Assembly: GCF_015832195.1 (NCBI RefSeq)
Contig: NC_052045.1
Location: 5,022,001-5,086,000, forward strand
Direction of reading: 5' to 3'
From: Motacilla alba alba
Lineage: Eukaryota; Chordata; Aves; Passeriformes; Motacillidae
Length of the DNA: 64,000 bases
Shown here piece after piece: positions 36,561 to 49,247 of the stretch. The notes below the pieces were generated by a model. It was not told the origin of the DNA. It saw only the letters and a program-made list of their open reading frames with translations, and did no database searches. The position numbers were made by a program, and so were the translations under genes. Within the stretch, counting starts at the first letter, position 1. Each line of letters starts with the position of its first letter.

Positions 36561-38792
36561 ACGTCTAAAACCAAAGATGTTTTACAGTCATGCCAGTGTG
36601 TATTGCTTAGGATATTTTAAATTTATTAAACCTGAGTGAAACAATCATTTTGCAAAAGCAACGAACATGACATAATGTGTGTATCTGACAAGATAATAAT
36701 CAGCTTAATTTAATTTCCCTGCTATCTGATTCATAATTCTTTATCACAATCAATTTCTGTCAAAATGAGCTGTCAGAGGCAGGAAAGCATTTGAAAACTT
36801 CCTTTAAAGATGCTCAGTATTTTTTACTAAACCTTTTGTGACTCCTTTCTTTTTTTCAAAGATTAGCTAAACATAACCCTGGGGTCTCTCCAGGAGATAT
36901 TTCCCTTTATTCTTATCACAATCAAAGTTTTGTTTCTCATGGTGCAAAATGGGTCATTACTGGAAGCATTAAGCTGGATTTCTGTTGCTGGTGGTTTTTC
37001 AGTCCCCAGTTCCATCTGAAGTCCCAATATTTGCCTGGAAATCCATCGGAGAAGCTGGCGGGCCTGTTCAGAGTGTTGTAAATTAGTTCCAGTCTCCACG
37101 AGCCTGCTGTGACTAATTGATGTGACCTGGAAGTGGATAAAGTCCATAACAGTAAGATCAACTTTTCCTCTGGTAATTTGACAAATAGAGCCCTTTTTTA
37201 AAGTCCTGTGTAGGCTCCATTCCCCATTTGTTCTGTCATGATGGGCATCGTTTCCGTGTTGGAGTGATAATGATTTTCCAGATTTCTGCTGATTTGTAGA
37301 GCAGGTGCCTTTATTTAATAATGCCAGAAGAAGGGAGAGATTCAACAGCACCAACAAAAAGAGAATTCCTGGGAGCAGCTGTATATCAAAGCCATTCCTT
37401 ATCCAGTTACCTCTCTGTAAGTATTTGACCACTGCTTAAAATCTTCATATTTCCATGTAAAATGTGAAATTATAACATTTTTTGTAGAGTAGTTTTATGT
37501 GCAAAGAGAGTAGAACTAATAATTTACTAGTGGTAATTATTACGTTTAACAATAACAATTTTTTCATCCAAATATTTTAGAAATACAAAGATTAATACTC
37601 ACCAAACCCCAAGTTGTCTGGTGTGTAGTGAGTTTAAAGCAGCAAATATGGAACATCCCAGGTTCTTTTCCAAATTTAATGCTTTTGCTGAAGTTTTTTT
37701 TGCCTGTGGTTGGAGTAATAAATAAACCAGATATTCCCAAGCTCTTCATTAAGGTTTATGGGGATGTTTGGGAAATCTGGCTGTTTTCTCAGGGTACTCT
37801 TTACCACACAGGTTTTCCTCCTCCTGCACTACAGAGATGTGCAGGAAGGCCGGTGGTTTGCAGAGTCGTTCCAGCTCATTTATTTCCTACAGCCACAGGG
37901 AAATCAGGAAATCTCAGTGTTGTGTGGGCTTCTGCCCTTGCAGAAGGGGCTGCTGGAATGGGATCTGTGCAGTGGAAGCTCCTGGAAACTCCACGTTGCT
38001 GCCTAATTAATTTTTAAGAAGAATTTTAGGCAGCCACTCTAAGTATTGACTGTAAGTAAATCCATGTCACTTTCTGGATGGGCAGGGATTTAAAGAATTT
38101 CTCTGCTCCGAGCCCCTTCCAAGCCTGCATCCCATTCATCCTCTCCCATCCCACCAACTGTCATGCTCCAAAATAGTCTCACCATGACTATAAAACCCCA
38201 GCAGCGAGCCAGGGGAGTCCAGTCCCTATTTATTTGTGCTCCAGTGGGATGTGAACCTTGGTCCTCCAGGGTGAAAGGTTGAGGGATGAGTGTCTTGTTT
38301 ACCTGTGCTTTTCAGAGAATGTTTTCCTTTAATCTATTAAGCAGACGCACCATTTTGTCCCGTGGTGTGCAATGGGATCGCTAACGATGCACTTAATTAC
38401 TACCAAACCACATCTGAGTGCCCGATGGCAGCAGGCAGCAGACTCAAAGCTCAGTTGGTCAGGCAGAGGGTCCAGCAAGGTTCCCCAACCTCAGGGTTTA
38501 ATAGAAACATCTTTCCATGAGCTCCTGTGATGCATCCCTGATTTATCCGTGGCTTTAGTGATGAAAATAACCACACTGGATGGTTTCACATCAACTCTGA
38601 CTGATGGCTGAGGGCTAAGTGGGAGTGAATGAGGAGAAACCAAACTGTCCATGGATTTTAAATCCAAATTGGATTCTTTGGAAGTTATTTTCAAAACCAA
38701 AAATCCTAATTAAATTCCTTGGAAGCTTATTTTAAAAACCCAAGACCTGAGTTAATTCAACCCCTGTAGCACTGCTGCCTTGAACACACCTG

Positions 38793-38843
38793 AGGATTTC
38801 TCTTCTCTGAGGATTTCTCTTCTCTGAGGATTTCTCTTCTCTG
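38793..38843. repeat. 17-bp tandem repeat, three copies
   Basis: The unit 'aggatttctcttctctg' occurs three times perfectly head to tail. Confidence 0.95.
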
Positions 38844-39724
38844 AAGCTCTTACATTCAGACATTCCCATCCCAAAGGTGGCATTTGTGCTTAATTTTTTG
38901 GCAACGCTGCAGATTTGTTGTATACATTAATCAGCCAAGCTATAGGGCTCGGGCACATCCTCCACCAGGCACAGACACAATAGGGTGGAGAAGGCCCAGC
39001 AAACACAGCTGGTGAACATATTTACCATCCACTGGTTAGTCACACTTGTGGAGTTTTAATTGAATTACCTTTGACAGTGAACAGCAAACCTGGTGGGTGA
39101 TCTACTAAATTTAACTGATGAATGGGCTCCCTAAAATCAATTAGCATCCAGGGCTGGGAGCATGAACACATCCGTCGCTCGGCGGGGACCGGAGCGGGCT
39201 CGGAATGACAGCAGCAAATGTTGGCCGAGTGAAAGCACGGATCTCCTGCCGCCGCTGACCCCTGCTCCCCACATGAAAGAAAAACAGGAGCCCAACAGGA
39301 GCTGAAAGAATCCAACAGTAAATCATATAAGCCCTGTTTTGCACAACTGATACAGGATGCTTCTAAACTGCTTGATTAATGCTGGGCAGTATATTAAATG
39401 CAGGACGTGGCAGAGCGAGGAGTCTGCGCCCGAGCACCAGCCCCACAAACACCATCTGCTCACTGAATTACTTTTGGGAGATTCAGGATAGAGGGAAGCC
39501 AGGAGGAATTAGAAATGCCCTTTTTCTTTTGCTACAGTGATCGGGCCCTGTCTGCGGGCGCAGAGAAGCCCCGTCAGTCTTTAGGTTGTTTGTTATCTGA
39601 ATAATCAAGCGATGGCAAAATGCAGGCTGGAGGTTCCTCTGACCTTTGCCTCGGCGCAACCCGACCCTGCGTGGGGCTCAGGCGGAGCATGTAATGAGGG
39701 ACAGCTGGGATGGGCTGGAGAAGG

Positions 39725-40165
39725 AGCACACGTGTGTCTGAGGGAGAGGGAGCACACACACACCATGTCTGAGGGAGAGGGAGCACACAGTCACCATGTC
39801 TGAGGGAGCAGGAGCACACACTCACCATGTCTGAGGGAGCAGGAGCACACAGTCACCATGTCTGAGGGAGAGGGAGCACACACACACCATGTCTGAGGGA
39901 GCGGGAGCACACAGTCACCATGTCTGAGGGAGCAGGAGCACACACACACCATGTCTGGGGAGAAGGAGCACACACACACCATGTCTGAGGGAGCGGGAGC
40001 ACACAGTCACCATGTCTGAGGGAGCAGGAGCGCACACTCAATGTCTGAGGGAGCAGGAGCACACACACACCATGTCTGGGGAAGAGGGAGCACACACTCA
40101 ATGTCTGAGGGAGAAGGAGCACACATAATGTGTGAGGAGAGAGAGGAACACACACACACACACAC
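39725..40165. repeat. 31-bp minisatellite, about 14 copies
   Basis: Units of 29-31 bp have the form 'agcacaca..caccatgtct' followed by 'gagggag(a/c)(a/g)gg'. The two bases in the CA stretch vary between units as AC, GT or CT. The array ends in a CA run at 40147-40164. Because 31 is not a multiple of three and the unit has few stops, open frames cross the array on both strands. They are artefacts. Confidence 0.95.
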
Positions 40166-42165
40166 ATCTGAGGGGCTCCTGGCTTTGCACAAACTGGAGA
40201 AGGCAGAGAACTCCCCATTGGGGCTTTAGGGTTTGGAGGTGAGGAGAAGAGCAGCAAACAGGGTGATAGCCTTCCTTCCCTTCACCCTGTTTTGCTGGAT
40301 CACCCCCTAACCCTTCCTCAGGAGGAAATCTGGACCAAACCTTATTTATTGGAATATCGACTTAAGCGAAGATCCAGTCCGGACTAGGCCACATGTTTTT
40401 TTAAATTAATTTTTTACCAAAATGAAAATGAAACGTGTCAATTTCAATGATGCTCGAACTGCAGCCTGTCCAATGGCCCCTGGAGGTGCATTGGGACACA
40501 GCGACTTAAATCCTTCTTTTCTGTAGGGGTGTCCTCCTTCCCAGGCTGGTGCATTGGGTACCACTTTATAGGGTGTTCTGAAGTCCAGGGAAGGCACAGT
40601 GGGGTTTTTCTTTCCCTGCCTCCAGAAGTCATTGACTTTGTGCATGTCAAAGTGCATAAAAAGTCCAAATGTCATGGGAGACATTGAACTGTAATGTCAT
40701 CAAGTTATAGAATGAGATGAGCAGAGATGGGGTGGAGCAACACCAGCCTAACTCCAAATATTTCATGGAGCCTGCTTTAAAAATGTGACATTTTAGCCTG
40801 TAAAATAAAAAAAGGGTGGGATCCTACGCGCACTGACACTGTGCTCTGAAGTGCTGCATAAATTACATTGTACTTAACACAAACCTATTTTTTAATTTAA
40901 TTAATGTATAAACCACTGGCTCCTGCCCCTGCAGGACAGCCCAGAGGATCCAGTGCTTTCTCTTCTCCTGGCTTTGCTCCACTCCTCTCGGAGCTGCCCC
41001 GGGGTCTCACTCCGAGGCCTGGCTGCTGCTGCTGTGCTGACAGCCCTGCTCCAGGGTGCACCCCCAAACACACCATTCCCTGGCCCATCCAAAACTTTGG
41101 CTTCCAGACAAACACACAGGAACACAGCTTCAAACACCCAGATCAATCCCCTCAATAAGATTTCATGCATTTTCGAACGGTATCGATCTTGATTTGGAAA
41201 ACAAAAAGCAAAGAAAAGACAACGGCAAAAAAACCTTCCCAGTGCACTAAGTGAGAAATGTGGCTTTAATTTAGACAACTAATTGCTTCCAGCTGAACCA
41301 GCCATTAAAAACAGTTGAAGAATTACAATGTAAATAGATTAATGCAGACAAAGCAACATGTGCACTATTCCATGTCTTCTTGTTACCTACAAAATACTTG
41401 GGCAGTGACACACTGTTAGTCTAAGCCACTTGTTAGGTTCTGTGCTAATCAGCTAAAATTAAATAAACATGACTGATAAAAATGACTGTTGTGTTTGAAA
41501 ATTGATGCACCAACAGAATTTACTCCAGGAGATAATTACAGATGATTAAGTAACAAAGAAATAATTCCTACGGCAGAGGGTGAGCGCCGGCGGTGCAGGG
41601 AAGGGGCACTCACCAACGTGCCGGCCTTGTCGTTTGGAGGGATGAGCCAAAGCTGAGGCAAAGTCCCCGGCGGGGGGCAAAAACTCTGAAGGAGCTTTTC
41701 TACCCCAGCAATTTCCAGTGACAGAATGCAAAAGGGCTGGAAAATCTGTGTTTTGCCCTTGCAAAAACACGTATGTTTTTCCCCCGTCTTCCTACCCAAG
41801 GGATCAATCCCTTCACACAACTCTACTTTCAAATGCTAAAAAGGTGCTCATGGGTGAAGCATGTAGGTGATAAATATGATATTTCCTAAATAATAATTTG
41901 AATATTAAAGCTAATTTCCTTTGTCATCAGAATGAAATCAGATTGAGACTCACTCTCTAAAATGCAAAATATTCTTCAGGCAGAAATTTTAAAATGTTAA
42001 TTCTTAGAGGAATTTATTATTAGAATAATACTGATTGGAAGCCTTGGAAAAAGAATGTTTTCCAAAATAAAGAATAAATCTGAGAGAGCTTTTGCATTTT
42101 TTTTCTTTTCCATAAGGCTTGTTGGTGGGAGCTCTGTAGTAATAGGGACATCCAAAAAAATAAAT

Positions 42166-42398
42166 GGTAGGCTTTAAACTGAAAAAGGGGAGTTTTAGAT
42201 CAGATTTTGAGAATAAATTCCTCCCTGTGAGGGTGAGTAGGCCCTGGTACAGGGTGCCCAGAGAAGCTGTGGCTGCCCCTGGATCCCTGGAACTGTCCAA
42301 GGCCGGGTTGGATGGGGCTTGGAGCACCCTGGGATAGTGGAACCAGATGGGCTTTACCATCCCTTCCAACCCAAACCATTCCATGATTCCGTGATTCT
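42166..42398 (+). mobile_element. CR1 LINE 3'-end fragment
   Basis: Sense CR1 runs from 'taggctttaaactgaaaaag' through 'agggtgcccagagaagctgt' and 'ccatcccttccaacccaaac' to an intact end 'cattccatgattccgtgatt'. It is one of the best preserved copies in the window. Confidence 0.94.
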
Positions 42399-43221
42399 AA
42401 GGAGCTGACTCCTCCACAGACCTTTGCACAGCCTTTTCTACACAACTTTTCCCCATATTTTCTTTAGCACACTCATATCCTCGAGCATCTCACTGAAACA
42501 CATGTTGGAGTCAAGATTAGCCCCTATGAAATGAAAATCGCTCGGGCTGCAGAGGGGGAAGTGGAATATTATTCTTCATCCTGAATTGAAATATTAGAAG
42601 CTGACTCCTGAATTATACTCCAGGGTTACCGAGCTCTAATTGAGATTGAAATTGGGCCGCTATTTTTGGTGCAGCCTGGAAAGCTCCGAGTCTTATTCCC
42701 ATTTGTGCCGGTGGAAATCCCCACCCATCATCTCAAATTCTGCTCTGCCTGCACCTTCGGGGTGAGGAGAACCTTCCCGGCCCCTTCCCCCCCGAAATAA
42801 TGATAAATGACAGCTACTCCAAATTGGAGCTGGCTGCTGCTCCTCGCCGAAGGGCCGAGGGGAGGGTGGGAAGGGGCTTCTCCCCAAAAGCTGATTGACA
42901 GGCAGGGTCAGGATGGGGGGAGTGTTTGCTGGACTCTGTCAGATCCCAGGGAGCTGCTGACAGCTCGTGCTGCCATTCCCTTCCTTCCCTCCACGGCCAG
43001 ATTTATGCTGCTGTACAGAGAGTGTGGGATAAGCTCTGCCCAACCCAAAATGACAATGTGCTCCTATAAATCTAAATTTTTTGTTCTGCCAGTGCTGTCT
43101 AGAGGGGTTGGGTTTCTCTGGAGGAACAATTAGTGATGATTCCCAACACTTTGAAATATTAAAGCAAAGTTGATGGGACTTTCCAATCCTCAAGTCAGAG
43201 CCACATAGCACAAATCATATT

Positions 43222-43412
43222 TCTGAGCAGAGATGAGGGTGGGGCGGCCCTGGCACAGGGTGCCCAGAGCAGCTGTGGCTGCCCCATCCCTGGAAGTGTC
43301 CAAGGCCAGGCTGGATGGGGTTTGGAGCAACCTGGGACAGTGGAAGGTGTCCCTGCCCACGGCAGGGGATGGAACTGCATGGGCTTTATGGTTCAACCCA
43401 AACCATCCTGTG
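43222..43412 (+). mobile_element. CR1 LINE 3'-end fragment
   Basis: The sense CR1 tail reads 'gatgagggtggggcggccct', 'tccctggaagtgtccaaggc', 'gaaggtgtccctgcccacgg' and 'ggttcaacccaaaccatcct'. A small deletion near the end removed part of the terminal sequence. Confidence 0.92.
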
Positions 43413-45277
43413 GTGGTGGTTTCCAGGAAGCAGCAGGATGTGGAAATCCCTTTGGTTGTGCTGGAAAAATTCCCCAATCAAGGACAAGCTCCTTCCCGTC
43501 CCTTGTCACTGACACAGTGTCTGGCTGTGGGACACACGTGACACAAATGACCAGGGTGCAGCTCTCAGCTCCCCAGCCCCAGGCTCTCCACATCCCAGGA
43601 TCCCTTTGTACACACACCAGGGAGTCACCCTGGGAGCTGGGGAGAGGCGTCCCCTTGCAAGGAAAACATGGGGCAGGTGCAGGCCTTGGGAATGGAGCCC
43701 CTCAGAATTAACAACAAGAATTTGATTCAGCCCAATGTATCGATCGGTGCAAACCAGCAAAAAATATATCAGGCTGAGATGATTAAATAGGATGAGGCCT
43801 CTTTTTATTTATTTTTTTTATTGTAAGCAGTGAAAAATTCCAAAGGCATGACTGAGGAATTAATATGCAGCTATAAACATGCTGCAGGGAAAAGGCCAGG
43901 GGAAGCAAACAGGACCCAAAATAGATTTATCTCCAAATGTCCCATGAAGCCAAGGAATCTACTGCTATAAACACAGGAATTGCAATGGGCCACATGAAAC
44001 AAAGCCCTGCTTTCAGTGGCACCTGGGAATGGTGAGATGGAAGTAATTCCCCTTTAATGAAGATATTGTGATGTGTCCGAGGCTTTCTGCGGAGCAGCAA
44101 TTTCTGCTGCCTGGGAAAAGGGGGGATTAAGTTACAGAGGGGCTCTGTGGAGGAGGGACCCCTGTTAGAAGCAAACCCTTCACTGGCATTATCTGTTTAA
44201 TGTGTTGCACACCATTTGCAGCATAAACATTTCCAGTTCATTTTAATTTCATATCGGAGGAGAATCATAAAGACAGAGGATTATTGGTCACAGCTGCGGG
44301 GATGTGGCAAATGCAACTTGAAGAATTATTCTGTCAGAGAGACAGAGCCAGATATTATTGTTTTTTCCCTTACAGTCTTGCCAGCAGTTAAAAAAGGGAT
44401 TTTATTAAAAATATTCATGTAATTAAAATCTATAGCCTTAAAAGCCTTTAGAGGAGCTGGAACTATACCAGAATAACACGTTTACATTCAGATGTTGTAG
44501 GTTTGTAACAAAACAACTCTGCATTTGGTCAGGAAAGCAAAATAAAAGGGTTTTTAAGTTAAATCTTATATTTTAAAACATAGGCAGCTTTGAAGTGTGC
44601 AGTGATTGATGTAGCTGAGAAGTTTCCTCCTAGGAAATGCTAAATTTGGATGTAGAAATTCATCAGTGATGATCTGGGCCACCGGTGTGTCCTGAGAGGG
44701 AGAAATGACTTTTATTCCCCACACGTGTGGTTTTAACAGCCAGTGCCCGGCTTTTCAGCCGTTGTCCATCAGCGTGATGGATCATCCTTCCCTTCTCTCA
44801 CTTCCCAAACCCCGGCTGGAACAGAGAATTTTCCCAAAGCAAAGGAAATATCCCAGCACAAACCAAACCCAACAGCCACCCAGAGCCGTTTCTTTTTTCA
44901 GCTCTTTTTTCTTAATTCCTTTTCTCCAAGCTTTGTCCAGTAATAAACAACTGTTCCAATCTGCTGCGCTGATCAAAAGAAATGTTTTAATCAGTCCCAG
45001 GCTAAATATCATGCTATTATGTTATCACTGGAGCAAATCATCCAAAATACAAAACAAAAATATCAGTTTAATATGCTCCAGATCAGGAATGTCTTGAAGA
45101 AACTCGCCTTCCTTACAGGTGTGTCCTATTTTAAGGAAAAAAAGAGAGGAATTAAAATATGGGGGCTGGCGCTGGGATCACGTGGCTGCTGGGGCAGTAA
45201 TGCCAGGATCCAAACTGGCCAAGCCAAATTTCTGCAAATGAAACACTTTTCTCCACCCCAGAGAGGTTTTCATTCAT

Positions 45278-45303
45278 TTTTTTTTGTTTTGTTTTGTTTT
45301 TTA
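45278..45303. repeat. T-rich / TTTTG simple repeat
   Basis: A run of T is interrupted by regularly spaced G bases (tttttgttttgttttgtttttt). Confidence 0.85.
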
Positions 45304-45956
45304 AGCTGAGGAACAGATCCCTGTTTTCACCTGCTGAGAGGCAAATCCACAGGGAGAGCATGGACCAATTCCTGCTGCCTCCAAGCCATGTGGTAAGGGA
45401 TGCAACCCCAAGGAGACGCTGAAGCTTCCAAATTCTCTGAGACAGTTTTCCCAGGAGCTGAGCATGGTCTGGATCTGATGCAGGGTGATGGAAGAAGTCA
45501 GGGGGTGCAGGAGCATCCCTGCCCCACGAGCCCAATGCAGGATGGCCAACAGAGACACTCACCATCGCCTCTGGAAAGTTTTGGCTTGGGCAGAGCTGGA
45601 TCTCATTTCCATCTTCTGCTCTGTTCTGTGTCCAGGAGACCTACCCAGCAAAATTCCTCCTTTTTATGGCTCGTTAAGGCTTGTGGCTCCAGATGCATGA
45701 GTGATACTCCAAACCAGTTAAAAAATAAGTGATATTTGGTCATTTGGGAGGCTCTGGTTTGGAGCAGGGTGCTCTGGCTGTCTCACCAGCAGGACCTGGA
45801 GACAGACTCCCAGGGGCAGGAGCTAAAGCTGTGCATTCCCAGATGGATCCTTCATCCTGACTCTCCACAGGATCTTCAAGGTGGCGAGAGGAGCTGGACA
45901 TAGGGGAAGAATCCTCACTGGCACGCACAGCTCAAACACCACCCAAACCCATTTCA

Positions 45957-46168
45957 TGGAATCATGGAATGCTTTAAGGTGGAAGGACCTTAAAGCCCAT
46001 GAAGTCCCGTCCCCTGCCATGGGCAGAGACACCTTCCACTAGCCCAGGCTGCTCCAAGCCCTGTCCAACCTGCCCTGGACACCTCCAGGGATGGGGCAGC
46101 CACAGCTTCCCTGGGCACCCTGTGCCAGAGCCTCCCCACCCTCACAGAGAAGAATTCCTTCCTAATTT
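45957..46168 (-). mobile_element. CR1 LINE 3'-end fragment
   Basis: The antisense CR1 tail starts 'tggaatcatggaatgcttta' and includes 'ggaccttaaagcccatgaag', 'gcagagacaccttccactag' and 'agcctccccaccctcacaga'. It is well preserved. Confidence 0.93.
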
Positions 46169-47225
46169 TTTAACCAAAAATTTGACCAAAAAAACACCTC
46201 AGAAAGAGGGGATATTGTCTTGGGAAGGAAGAACAGCAGCAGGAAAGGAGTACCCAGACCTGACCAGATCCATATGAGCTCTCCTTCCCATTCTGTCCCT
46301 CAAGAGCTCCTCATTTGCAGTTCCAAGGGCCAACGAGGAAAGTGTCAGCACTTTCAAAGCACGAAGGCTTTGGAAATGCCAGATTTTGTTTCAGCTGGGA
46401 ATGAAGTTTTGGGCTCTGCTTTACACTGATTTGGCTTAATCTCTAAAATCTCCAGGACACAGAGTTGTATTTCTTCTACCAACCTAGATTCTCAAATTCT
46501 GGGAATTCTGAGAAGTGAAGCAAAGGGGGCTGATGTTACCCGTTAGAGGAGCCCAGATAGAGACATTATTCTGCTTTTATGAAAGCCAAAGGCCAAATTC
46601 ATATTTATTTGAGCTGCAGCAGGATCTGGCTTATATCCTGGACATTACAACATACTGTTCCAATCTCTATTTTTATTAGCAATATTGATAACGTTAGAAG
46701 AAATACGATACAGGAAATAGCATATCGACTTTGATTAATTTTACAGTACGACCTTTAATGAACATAAAGGAAGAATTCAGCAAAGGGCTGGAGCTAAAAG
46801 TGTTGCTGGTGAAGGGAGACATGTGGTACCTGCATGTCCTGAGTGAGACAGCTGGATATTCAACATTTATTGCCCTCCATGGAAGAAAAATTGTTGATAA
46901 TCAAATTTTTTGAAGACTGTGCATTCTCATCTTTAGGTTTATTAACACTTCCAGACACAATGGTTTCTGCAAGAAATGAAGCTATTGTCGTAAAATTAGT
47001 TTATTTTGCACAGGCAGTGGTGCTCAAACCTAGTTGAATATTTCTAGGGATAGACATGTGAAATGGTTTCATTGCAGGGAGAAAAATCCCTAATTCCGAT
47101 CCGAAATCTCAAGTCCTGTGAGAGGATGGGACCTTATTGGATTAACTTGAAGGTGCCTTTAATTGTCCCCACAGCTTCGGAGGGCACAGGAGCCTCCACT
47201 CCTTGCGTTTCATTGCATGACATTT

Positions 47226-47275
47226 AATAATAATATTAGTAATAGTAGTAGTAGCAGTAATAATAATAATAATCC
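47226..47275. repeat. TAA/TAG trinucleotide microsatellite
   Basis: About 16 triplets of (TAA) and (TAG) with one CAG interruption run continuously. Confidence 0.92.
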
Positions 47276-49210
47276 ACTATTATATGGATGTTAGTCACTT
47301 AGCACTTGAAACATTGCTTTGTATTTGGTTTTATGCTCTTTTTTAAGTTTAAAAAGCACTCAGCACAGAGGGTATTGTGGTGCTTTTGAGAAAAAACCAA
47401 TCCAGTCTCCTGGATCACATCATTTTGTCCTGGGATTGAAAACTCACACGAAATGCAGCCCCAACCCCAAAATTCATCAAACTGCCTTAAACCACCTTAA
47501 CTGGTGGTTAAAGCAACGTGTGATGGTTTAAACCACCGAGTGCTTGAAGTGATGTGGGCACAGCAGGATCGTGGTTCAGTGTTTAATATCCACCCAAACC
47601 TGCCAAAAAAAGGATATTTCTGCTGGTTTCAGGCTGCAGGTCCAGGGGCAAGGGATGCAGCAGCTTACTCAGATGGACCAGGAGTTGAGGGCAGAATCCA
47701 TCCCTTGGAGCATCAGCTGAGCAATTTCAGGAGTAACTCTGAGTCACCACACAAGTCTCTGACTCGTTTCTTCCCCTCGGAGCCGAAGGTTTTATTTGAG
47801 GCCTGACTGGAAGCAGATGGACCTGTCAGGGCTCCTCAGGCAGGTGAGCAGAGCAGGCGGATGAGCTGTTAAGTGTTCCCAGCTGCTGGGCAGGGCCCCG
47901 AGGAAATTGTTGGAGCTGGGACCCAGCTCCGAGGTGAGATCTGGAGCCAGCGCCAAGAAGGAAAAAGTGAATTTCTCCAAAACACCATTCTCTGAAAACC
48001 AGAAAAGGCAAGGCTTTTGAAATAAGAGAAAATAGCTGAAAATATCTGCAAAATGTGTCCAATGTATCTTCAGACTGCAGAGAGGCAGAAGCCATCCTGA
48101 GCTCCTGCCCCCTTCTCTGGTTCAAGATCTGCCTCCTTAGGCAGCCAAAATTATTTTTCTGATGTTTTCTCCCTGTTTCTGGTGTTTCCCTCTCCAGAAA
48201 GGTCTTGACTTTTACTTGCTGCTTTGTGTTGTTTGATTTATAAGCTCAAGGGGTCCTTCTCAAAACCTGGACTCCTTCTTGTACTTAATTGCTACAATAA
48301 ACTGAAAACTTGGTGCGTTAGGAGCAGCAGTCTGGAAGGAAATGGTTTGATGGATGGAAGTAGACGATAGGTCCTTCTTGGGAATGTCACCAAAAGGACA
48401 CAGCAGAGAAATGGCTTTATAAATAACTGCAACATTAAGAAAATCCACGAGCCTGGGGAGACCAGAGCTCTATTAAGCACAAACATTTTGCAGGGCAATT
48501 CCCAACATCTGCAAAAGTCCTCTCAGCCCCTGCAGTTCCCAGCAGCCTCAACTGCTGCATCCATCGGCATTCACTCCCCAGGGCCGGCAGTCTGGGATGC
48601 CATGGAAAGGGATGCCTGGAGTTTGCATCCCAAAATGCATATAAACCAGTGAAAAAAAAGGTGATTAACAAGGCAAAGATTTTATTTACGTTGTGAGGAA
48701 GGTGCTTTTCTTTTTCCTTTTGGAAATTAATTTATAAAAAAATCATTCTTGATGTTTTAAAAGCTGTTTTTCCCAGTGGGTGCAGGGTTGGTGGAGCACG
48801 GAGCAGGCATGGATGGTGTTCCTGCATGTTCCAAGAAATGCCATGGTTCCTGTCATAGCTCCAAGTGACACAGCAGTAAAGAAAATTATAAAATTCATCC
48901 AGAAAATGTCAAGGAATGAGGCTTCACTTGTGGCACTGCAAAGTGCAGCTCCAGTCACCGAGTGCTCGTAGCACAACCCTACAGGAGTTGTGAACGCATC
49001 CCCCTGCACCCGGAACCCAAAATCCATCTGGCATGGGCAAGTCACCATGGCACCAACGATTTTACAATTATCTGAACCTCTCCTTTAGCTTCCTGAGCTG
49101 AGTTTTATGAGTCACCGCAGATGTTGTGTGTTCTGGGGGACAACCAGACACCCAAAACAAAGAGGAAAGGGCACGTAAATATTGTGGCCTCATCTGTTTC
49201 CAATAGGCTG

Positions 49211-49247
49211 TGTTTACATATTAATGTGCAATACAAATTTGTAAACA
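49211..49247. promoter_or_regulatory. Paired forkhead-type motifs in inverted orientation
   Basis: TGTTTAC at 49211-49217 and its reverse complement GTAAACA at 49241-49247 match the forkhead core and face each other across 23 bp. The distance to TBX22 is about 3.3 kb beyond its 3' end. Function is not shown. Confidence 0.25.

Noticed and set aside
39791..40257. Cysteine/leucine-rich repeat protein on the minus strand
   Set aside because: It is the translation of the 31-bp minisatellite, which is open in several frames at once.
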